This document shows, piece by piece, positions 1 to 5,148 of a stretch of 5,148 bases of DNA. The translations under genes were made by a program, and so were the position numbers. The stretch is from a bacterium (GTDB taxonomy: Bacteria; Actinomycetota; Acidimicrobiia; Acidimicrobiales; Bin134): contig JAPPKI010000421.1 in NCBI GenBank assembly GCA_028820035.1, forward strand, positions 1 through 5,148, read 5' to 3'. Within the stretch, counting starts at the first letter, position 1, and each line of letters starts with the position of its first letter. The notes beneath the pieces were generated by a model. It made no database searches and was not told the DNA's origin. It saw only the letters and a list, made by a program, of their open reading frames with translations.

Positions 1-1910
1 CCGAGCCCGAGTGCCTGCCGGGGCGGCTGCCCAACCTGCTGGTGAACGGCACCACGGGTATTGCGGTGGGCATGGCCACCAACATGGCCCCCCACAACCT
101 GCGGGAGGTGGCCGATGCCATTCGGCTGGTGATGACCAAGCGCCGGCCCAAGCCCACCATCGACCAGTTGCTCGATGTGCTGCCCGGTCCCGACTTCCCC
201 TCCGGGGGGATGGCCATCGACTCCGAGGAGGGCGGGCTGCGCCAGATCTGCGAGAGCGGGCGGGGCTCGATCCGCGTCCAGGCGAAGATGGCGCCGGTGA
301 AGCTCACCCGCAGCCGCAAGGGCATCGAGGTCACCGAACTCCCCTACATGGTCGGGCCCGAGAAAGTGGTGAAGCGCATCAACGACCTGATCGTCGACGG
401 AAAGCTGCCCGGCATCCACGACGCTCGCAACCTCTCTGACCGCCACCACGGCCTGCGCATCCTCATCGAGTGCGAGCCCCATGTGGAGCCCGAGAAGCTG
501 TACTACGACCTGTTCCGGCTCACTCCGCTGGAGGAGACCTTCGCGGTGAACAACGTGGTGCTGGTGAACGGTGTGCCCACCACCGTGGGCCTCTACGACC
601 TGTGCCGCCACTACATCGACCACCGCCTGAACGTGGTGGTGCGGCGCACCCGTTACCGCCTGGGCCGGGCCCGCGATCGCCACCACATCCTGGAGGGGCT
701 GATCACCGCCTTGGACAACATCGATGAGGTGGTGGCCATCATCCGGGGGTCGGACGACGCCGCCGAGGCCCGACAGCGCTTGCAAGACGCCTTGGATCTG
801 ACCGAGGTCCAGGCCGCCCACATCCTGGACATGCAGCTGCGGCGGCTCACTGCACTGGAGAAGCAGAAGATTATCGACGAGCGCGACGAGCTGATCGCCC
901 TGATCGACGAGTTGGAGAAGCTGCTGGGCTCTGATCAGCGCCAGCGCACCGTGGTGCTGAGAGAACTGGACGAGTTGGTGGAGCAGTTCGGCCAGGATCG
1001 CCGAACCGAGATCGTGGCCCGCCAAGACGCTCCGGTGTACGAGGCCACCCCGGTTGAAGAGCTGACTCCGAAAGCCGAGGGACCGTGTGTGGTCACCCTG
1101 TCCACCACCGGCATCGTCGGCCGGGCGCCGGCGGGAGGGCGGCGGCGATCCCAGTTCGGACGCCACGACTTGTTGACCGCATCGGTGGAGGCCGACCTCG
1201 GCGACACCGTGCTGGCCGTGACCTCGGCCGGTCGGGTGATCGCCTCGTCGGTTTCAGCTATTCCCGAGGTGTCGGGCCGCAGCCGGGGCGCGGGAGCGTC
1301 TGAGGTGTTCGGAACCATTCGCAGCGAGGCGGTGCTCACGCTGGTGCTGCCCGGAAGTGATCCGCTGGCCCTGGTCACCGCGGGCGGCACGGTCAAGCGT
1401 GTGGACCTGTCTGATGCCGACAGGGGCCGGGCGGCCAAGCAGGTGATCAAGCTGAAGCCTAACGACAAGGTGGAGGCCGCCTTCTGTGCGCCGGACACCG
1501 CCGAGATGGTGTTGGTGAGCACCCACGGTCGGGGGCTGCGGGCCCCGATCGAATCAGTCTCCGTCCAAGGGCGGGGGGCATCGGGGGTCAGGGGCATGAA
1601 GCTCAAGAGCGGCGACCGGATCATCGCCGCCGCCGGTGCGGGGGGCGACGAAGCCGTGATCATGGTGGACACAAACGGCTCGGTGGACATCACACCGGTA
1701 ACCGACATCCCGGCCACCGGGCGCGACGGGGTGGGCACCCAGTTGGGCGGGGGGGAGCAGCTGGCCATGGCCGTGATCGCCCCGGCCGCCGATCTCCTGG
1801 CCGAAGTGGACGACAACGGCAAGCCGGCCAAGGCCCCGGTGCCATTTCCCTTGGAAAACGGTGACGCCGACCACGCGGTGGTCTTGAGCGTGGGGATGCC
1901 CCGATGGTGA
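1..1910 (+). CDS. parC: DNA topoisomerase IV subunit A (ParC; GyrA/ParC family), 5'-truncated by window edge
   Basis: DNA-cleaving and rejoining subunit of a type IIA topoisomerase, a cytoplasmic A2B2 enzyme with the downstream ParE. The frame is open from base 3, upstream of its first internal ATG at 42, so 635 codons are visible and the start is off-window. Fragment residues 10-29 (PNLLVNG, TTGIAVGMATN) match the GyrA core. Ile20 aligns by hand with E. coli GyrA Ile174, which intercalates into DNA. The catalytic Tyr122 equivalent would therefore lie about 100 bases left of the window. The tower and coiled-coil region follows (YRLGRARDRHHILEG, then LDMQLRRLTALEKQKI). A beta-pinwheel C-terminal domain starts near residue 360, with about five blade repeats such as VVTLSTTGIVGR and ALVTAGGTVKRV, and a conserved QGRGASGVRGMKL at 522-534. 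A canonical QRRGGKG GyrA box is missing: the corresponding loop reads GGRRRSQFGRHD. This favours ParC over GyrA. Family is near certain; the ParC assignment is likely. Confidence 0.9.
   Translation, partial: EPECLPGRLPNLLVNGTTGIAVGMATNMAPHNLREVADAIRLVMTKRRPKPTIDQLLDVLPGPDFPSGGMAIDSEEGGLRQICESGRGSIRVQAKMAPVKLTRSRKGIEVTELPYMVGPEKVVKRINDLIVDGKLPGIHDARNLSDRHHGLRILIECEPHVEPEKLYYDLFRLTPLEETFAVNNVVLVNGVPTTVGLYDLCRHYIDHRLNVVVRRTRYRLGRARDRHHILEGLITALDNIDEVVAIIRGSDDAAEARQRLQDALDLTEVQAAHILDMQLRRLTALEKQKIIDERDELIALIDELEKLLGSDQRQRTVVLRELDELVEQFGQDRRTEIVARQDAPVYEATPVEELTPKAEGPCVVTLSTTGIVGRAPAGGRRRSQFGRHDLLTASVEADLGDTVLAVTSAGRVIASSVSAIPEVSGRSRGAGASEVFGTIRSEAVLTLVLPGSDPLALVTAGGTVKRVDLSDADRGRAAKQVIKLKPNDKVEAAFCAPDTAEMVLVSTHGRGLRAPIESVSVQGRGASGVRGMKLKSGDRIIAAAGAGGDEAVIMVDTNGSVDITPVTDIPATGRDGVGTQLGGGEQLAMAVIAPAADLLAEVDDNGKPAKAPVPFPLENGDADHAVVLSVGMPRW
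1569..1594 (+). other. Potential G-quadruplex motif within parC coding strand
   Basis: Four G runs of 3, 6, 5 and 4 bases are separated by gaps of 1, 4 and 3 bases, satisfying the usual G3+N1-7 pattern on the coding (mRNA-like) strand. It encodes the conserved GRGASGVRG turn of the C-terminal pinwheel, so glycine/arginine codons in a high-GC genome may fully explain it. Formation in the cell is unproven. Confidence 0.4.
1892..1896 (+). promoter_or_regulatory. Probable ribosome binding site of parE
   Basis: GGGGA lies inside the last parC codons, 7 bases before the ATG at 1904. It is only a partial Shine-Dalgarno match. It supports the 1904 start, although reinitiation at the ATGGTGA overlap could do the same job. 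The ATG at 1896 is in the parC frame and is not an alternative parE start. Confidence 0.45.
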
Positions 1911-3988
1911 CCAAGACCACCCGCGCCGGGGGCAAGAAAGCCGACTTGTTCAGCCCTCCCAATGGGGGAAACGGCAATGGCAGCTACGAAGCCTCCGATA
2001 TCGTCACCCTCGAAGGGTTGGAAGCCGTCCGCAAGCGGCCCGGCATGTACATCGGGGGCACTGGAAGCGACGGTCTCATGCACCTGGTGTGGGAGCTGAT
2101 TGACAACGGGGTGGACGAGGCCGGGGCCGGATTCGCCACCCGCATCGACGTGACCCTCCACGCCGACAACTCGGTGGAGGTGAGCGACAACGGCCGGGGC
2201 ATCCCTATCGACCCCCATCCCACCAAGAAGGTGTCGGCCCTTGAGGTGGTGCTCACCGAACTGCACTCCGGCGGCAAGTTCGGCGGCGGGGTGTACGGCG
2301 CTTCCGGCGGGCTGCACGGAGTGGGCGCTTCGGTGGTCAACGCCCTGTCCACCCGGCTCCGGGCCGAGGTGGACCGCGATGGCGCCACCTGGCAGCTCTG
2401 GTTCGTGAAGCAGAAGGCCGGGCAGCTCGACGGGGACAAGTTCTCCAAAGGCAGCAAGCTGAAGCGGGTACGCTCCACCCGCAAGACCGGCACTCGTATC
2501 CGGTTCTGGCCCGATCGGGACATGTTCGACCCCGACGCTGGGGTGGACTTCGAAACCATCCGCCAGCGGGCCCAACAGGCCTGCTTCCTGGTGCCCGGAC
2601 TGCGGATAAGGCTGGAGGACAAGCGCCGGAGCCACGACAACGAACCGGTCGATTTGATCTCCCACGGGGGGCTGGCCGACCTGGTGGGCTACCTGTCGGC
2701 CTCCGAGGCCGTGACCGAGGTGATCTCCATCCCGGGAGAAGAGGAGTTCGAGGAGAAGGTGCCGGTGGACGGGGCCATGACCGTGGTCACCCGGCAGTGC
2801 CAGGTGGACATCGCCATGCGCTGGGTGAAGGACTACGACACCAAAGTTGCCACGTTCGTCAACACCATTCCCACCCCCCACGGCGGCACCCATCTGACCG
2901 GTTTTGAGCGGGCCTTGACCCGGGCGGTCAACGACAGCCTGCTGGCCGACTCCAAGAAGCTGGCCCGCCTGGCCAAACAGGGCAACGACCGGGCTCAGCG
3001 CGAAGACGTGCAGGAGGGTTTGGTGGCCGCGGTCAAAGTCACCCTGCCCGAGCCGCAGTTCCGGGGCCAGACCAAGCAGGAGCTGGGCACACCCCCGGTG
3101 CAGTCCATCGTCTACAACGTGCTCAAAGACGGGTTGGAGAGCTGGTTCCAAACCGGCCCCAAGAGCCACGTGACCGCCCTGCAAGCAAAGATCGCCGATG
3201 CGGTGCTGAGCCGGGTGTCGGCCCGCCAGACCCTGGAGAACAAGCGGCGGGCCGCATCTCTGGGCTCCACCGGGATGCCCGACAAGCTGGCCGACTGCCG
3301 GGTTCACGGCCCGGAATCTGAGCTCATCCTGGTGGAGGGCGACTCGGCTGCCGGCCCGGCCAAGGCGGGACGCAACGCGGAGAACATGGCCATCCTGCCC
3401 TTGCGGGGCAAGGTGGTGAACGCGGCCAAGTCGTCGGTGAAGCAGGTGCTGGACAACGCCGAGGCCCAAGCCCTGTTCACCGCTATGGGGGCGGGCTCGG
3501 GCGACGACTTCGACATCGACAAAGCCCGATACGGCCGCATCGTGATCCTGTGCGACGCCGATGTGGACGGCAGCCACATCCGCTGCCTTCTGCTCACCCT
3601 CATCCACCGCTTCATGCGCCCGATGCTGAAAGAAAAAAGGGTGTACGCCGCCCAACCCCCGCTGTACACCGCCAAAGTGGGCGATCAGACCTACCGGGCG
3701 TGGTCCGATGCCGAGCGGGACGAGAAAACCGCCGAGCTGGCCAAGGGGAACCGCAAGGCGGAGAACGTCCGGTGGTCCCGGTTCAAAGGGCTGGGAGAGA
3801 TGGACACCGACGAGCTGGCCGAGTGCGCCCTAGATCCCGAAACCCGCACGCTGCGACTGCTCACCCTCGACGACGTTAAGAAGGCCGAGGAGATGTTCGA
3901 GACCCTGATGGGATCGGATGTGAGCCGCCGCAAGGACTTCCTCATCGCCCGCAGCGAACTGGTTGACCGCGACGCCCTCGATTACTGA
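1904..3988 (+). CDS. parE: DNA topoisomerase IV subunit B (ParE; GyrB/ParE family)
   Basis: ATPase/TOPRIM subunit that drives strand passage with the A subunit encoded just upstream. It has 694 residues, normal for actinobacterial ParE. The GHKL ATPase domain spans about 30-250: RKRPGMYIGG (43-52), ELIDN with Glu64 as likely catalytic base and Asn68 as Mg ligand, DNGRGIP (95-101), and the GGLHGVG ATP lid (135-141). The transducer domain has the QTK loop at 389-391 (Lys391 contacts ATP gamma-phosphate in this family). TOPRIM shows EGDSA at 478-482 and DADVDG at 551-556, which supply the metal-binding acidic residues. The C-terminal part (KGLGEMDTDEL) is intact. ParE rather than GyrB is favoured by the GAGSG block (529-533) before DADVDG and by the A-subunit partner lacking a GyrA box. 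The ATG at 1904 overlaps the parC stop (ATGGTGA), suggesting translational coupling. The first 30 residues are a G/N/K-rich, probably disordered extension. No key residue is missing. Confidence 0.93.
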   Translation: MVTKTTRAGGKKADLFSPPNGGNGNGSYEASDIVTLEGLEAVRKRPGMYIGGTGSDGLMHLVWELIDNGVDEAGAGFATRIDVTLHADNSVEVSDNGRGIPIDPHPTKKVSALEVVLTELHSGGKFGGGVYGASGGLHGVGASVVNALSTRLRAEVDRDGATWQLWFVKQKAGQLDGDKFSKGSKLKRVRSTRKTGTRIRFWPDRDMFDPDAGVDFETIRQRAQQACFLVPGLRIRLEDKRRSHDNEPVDLISHGGLADLVGYLSASEAVTEVISIPGEEEFEEKVPVDGAMTVVTRQCQVDIAMRWVKDYDTKVATFVNTIPTPHGGTHLTGFERALTRAVNDSLLADSKKLARLAKQGNDRAQREDVQEGLVAAVKVTLPEPQFRGQTKQELGTPPVQSIVYNVLKDGLESWFQTGPKSHVTALQAKIADAVLSRVSARQTLENKRRAASLGSTGMPDKLADCRVHGPESELILVEGDSAAGPAKAGRNAENMAILPLRGKVVNAAKSSVKQVLDNAEAQALFTAMGAGSGDDFDIDKARYGRIVILCDADVDGSHIRCLLLTLIHRFMRPMLKEKRVYAAQPPLYTAKVGDQTYRAWSDAERDEKTAELAKGNRKAENVRWSRFKGLGEMDTDELAECALDPETRTLRLLTLDDVKKAEEMFETLMGSDVSRRKDFLIARSELVDRDALDY

Positions 3989-4005
3989 CGGCCATGAGAG
4001 AAATC

Positions 4006-4011
4006 AGGTAG
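4006..4011 (+). promoter_or_regulatory. Probable ribosome binding site of the RecB-like nuclease gene
   Basis: AGGTAG, one mismatch from AGGAGG, sits 6 bases before the ATG at 4018 in the 29-base gap after parE. The spacing favours 4018 over the in-frame ATGs at 4024 and 4081. I see no convincing -35/-10 promoter in the gap, so co-transcription with parC-parE is the simpler reading. Confidence 0.5.
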
Positions 4012-4017
4012 ACAGAC

Positions 4018-4938
4018 ATGACCATGACCGATCCCGTCGAACAGGCCGAACCCGCCACAGAGCCCGCCAGCGACAAACTCATGGAGATCCCGGAGCGCTA
4101 CGTCCCCAAGCACTTGTCCCCCTCCAGTGCGTCGTCTTATCGGGAGTGCGCCCGGCGCTGGAAGTTCCGCTACGTCGACCGCCTGCCCGACCCGCCTGGG
4201 GAGCCCGCGGTCACCGGCACTTTTGCCCATATGGTGCTGGAGAAGCTGATGCAAGAGCCGGTGGACAACCGCACGGTAGACCGGGCCAAGGAATTGGCCC
4301 GCGAGCTGTGGCCCAAGTTGGAGAACAGCCGGGATTACCAGGGACTGGATCTAGACGATGAAGCCAGCCTGCAATTTCGGTGGAACGGCTGGAAGGCCAT
4401 CGAGGGGCTGTGGGATCTGGAAGACCCCCGCGAGGTGACGGTCGCCTCCACCGAGCAGGACGTGAGGGTGGAGATCAACGGGGTGCCGTTCCGGGGCATC
4501 ATCGACCGGGTTGATCAGACCGACGACGGTTTGGTGGTTACCGACTACAAGTCGGGCAAGGCCCCCTCCGAGCGGTTCTCCACCAACTACGCCACCCAGA
4601 TGCTGCTGTACGCCGCTGCGCTCACTGAGCTGGAGGGCCGCAAACCAGCCAAGGCACAGCTTCTCTACCTGGGCCAGAAGGCGGTGGAGGTGGAAGTCAC
4701 CGACGAGAACCTCACCGAGGCCGTCGACGAGCTGCGGACCACCTGGCTGGCCATCATGGAGAGCTGCATCTCCCAAGAGTTCGAAGCCTCTGCCGGCCCG
4801 CTGTGCGGCTGGTGCCCTTTCGTCGCCCAATGCCCTGAGGGCACCGCCGAGGTGCTCCACCGCGACAAGATCGGCAAGCTGCGATCCGATGCCCCCGCCC
4901 TCGAACGGATCGCCCAAGCCGAAAAGGCCATCGACTAG
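4018..4938 (+). CDS. RecB/Cas4-like PD-(D/E)XK nuclease with predicted iron-sulfur cluster
   Basis: Predicted cytoplasmic DNA nuclease of the PD-(D/E)XK (PDDEXK_1, RecB/AddB/Cas4-type) superfamily, 306 residues, with no helicase motifs. Visible motifs in order: LSPSSASSYRECARRWKFRY at 33-52, the usual RecB-like N-terminal signature with Cys44; GTFAH with His71, matching the family's conserved metal-binding His; GIIDRVD with Asp163; DYKSGK with Asp176 and Lys178 as the catalytic pair; QMLLYAAAL with Gln194 and Tyr198, the family's QxxxY motif. Cys263, Cys266 and Cys272 (CGWCPFVAQC) together with Cys44 reproduce the one-plus-three cysteine arrangement that binds a 4Fe-4S cluster in AddB and Cas4. 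All active-site positions are present, so it should be active. Residues 1-27 are acidic, Pro/Ala-rich and look disordered. It resembles the standalone 'RecB family exonuclease' proteins of actinobacteria, whose cellular role I cannot name with confidence. It lies 29 bases after parE and is probably in the same operon. The absence of cas genes or repeats argues against a CRISPR role. Confidence 0.88.
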   Translation: MTMTDPVEQAEPATEPASDKLMEIPERYVPKHLSPSSASSYRECARRWKFRYVDRLPDPPGEPAVTGTFAHMVLEKLMQEPVDNRTVDRAKELARELWPKLENSRDYQGLDLDDEASLQFRWNGWKAIEGLWDLEDPREVTVASTEQDVRVEINGVPFRGIIDRVDQTDDGLVVTDYKSGKAPSERFSTNYATQMLLYAAALTELEGRKPAKAQLLYLGQKAVEVEVTDENLTEAVDELRTTWLAIMESCISQEFEASAGPLCGWCPFVAQCPEGTAEVLHRDKIGKLRSDAPALERIAQAEKAID

Positions 4939-5148
4939 GTCCGAGCCAACCGGGTTCCGGCGAGTCGACCCATGGCCGGGCGCATGAGCGCCTCTTCCCG
5001 TTGGGTGGCCCGAGCCCAATAGTGGGCGGCCTCGCCGTCGTCACCCATGTCGAAGCGGTTCCGGTCAGCTCGGTCTTGGTCGGCGAGCACCGGGCCGATG
5101 CGATCCACCATGTCCAGATAGCGCACCAGCCGGGCTACCGATTTGGCC
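4935..5148 (-). CDS. Unrecognised protein, C-terminal 70 residues only
   Basis: I do not recognise this gene. The minus-strand frame is open from the right edge to a TAG at 4937-4935, giving 70 visible codons. The true start is probably off-window, since the frame runs past the internal GTG at 5126. About 54 of the 70 codons end in G or C by hand count, which matches the neighbouring genes and supports real coding. The visible protein has no membrane segment or signal. It is rich in Arg, Ala and Asp, likely helical (for example ARLVRYLDMVDRIGPVLADQ at 5-24), then has an acidic stretch MGDDGEAAHYWARA (34-47) and a basic tail ending LAGTRLART. No catalytic motif is apparent. It converges on the nuclease gene and the two overlap by four bases, CTAG, which provides both stop codons. 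The only other annotation I can offer for 4939-5148 is non-coding spacer, which the open frame and codon bias make less likely. Confidence 0.6.
   Translation of the reverse strand, partial: AKSVARLVRYLDMVDRIGPVLADQDRADRNRFDMGDDGEAAHYWARATQREEALMRPAMGRLAGTRLART

Noticed and set aside
1..1910. Calling the first gene gyrA
   Set aside because: The core and tower are GyrA-like, but the GyrA box is absent and the partner has ParE-type TOPRIM features. GyrA remains possible until the N-terminus and the rest of the genome are seen.
3629..3641. A-rich run AAAGAAAAAAGGG in parE as a programmed frameshift site
   Set aside because: The codons read AAA GAA AAA AGG, so the slippery A_AAA_AAG pattern is not in the required frame. 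The run of six A is short for transcriptional slippage, and the frame continues through intact conserved sequence.
935..3655. A 906-codon open frame on the minus strand, antisense to parC and parE
   Set aside because: Over parE its triplets are the exact reverse complements of sense codons, so it stays open simply because TTA, CTA and TCA codons are avoided in this high-GC gene. The product is His/Gly/Val/Leu-rich with no domain, and the sense proteins are unmistakable.
4018..4938. Cas4 of a CRISPR-Cas locus
   Set aside because: The motifs are Cas4-like, but there are no repeats, spacers or other cas genes in the window, and the protein is larger than typical Cas4. A general RecB-family nuclease is the safer call.
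4931..4968. Inverted repeat TCGACT/AGTCGA as a transcription terminator
   Set aside because: The stem is only six base pairs with a 26-base loop and no T tract on either side. It is mentioned with the convergent junction but is not supported as a terminator feature.
4511..4987. A 158-codon plus-strand frame inside and past the nuclease gene
   Set aside because: It is rich in Arg, Pro, Ser and Trp as expected of an out-of-frame reading, and lies over the conserved catalytic region of the real gene.

Overview
The window is high-GC, densely coding bacterial DNA, roughly two-thirds G+C by eye with strong G/C at third codon positions. It carries the genes for a type IIA topoisomerase followed by a RecB/Cas4-like nuclease. 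The ParE-like subunit has the GAGSG...DIDKARYG block before its DADVDG motif, a single-stretch TOPRIM/C-terminal region without the large proteobacterial GyrB insertion, and 694 residues. Together with the ParC-like C-terminal layout this points to an actinobacterial (Actinomycetota) genome. A deep lineage such as Acidimicrobiia is a guess from overall resemblance only.

Layout. Positions 1-1910 (+) hold the 3' part of a GyrA/ParC-family A subunit whose 5' end, including the catalytic tyrosine region, lies off the left edge. Positions 1904-3988 (+) hold a complete GyrB/ParE-family B subunit that overlaps it by 7 bases (ATGGTGA). After a 29-base gap, 4018-4938 (+) encodes a 306-residue PD-(D/E)XK nuclease with four cysteines placed like the iron-sulfur ligands of AddB and Cas4. 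Positions 4935-5148 (-) hold the 3' end of an unrecognised gene that converges on the nuclease gene and shares a CTAG, which supplies both stop codons. No intergenic space exceeds 29 bases.

How the genes work together. The A and B subunits form an A2B2 ATP-dependent double-strand-passing enzyme. The A subunit lacks a canonical GyrA box, and the B subunit has ParE-type features. I therefore call the pair topoisomerase IV (decatenase/relaxase) rather than gyrase. The nuclease is probably co-transcribed with them. A functional link between chromosome decatenation and DNA end processing is plausible but is inference from gene position alone.

I see no RNA gene, mobile element, CRISPR array or long repeat. 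The window is mostly housekeeping DNA. The points of interest are the A-before-B gene order with a translational overlap, the attached Cas4/AddB-like nuclease, the shared CTAG stop site, a G-quadruplex-type sequence inside parC, and an unidentified convergent gene.
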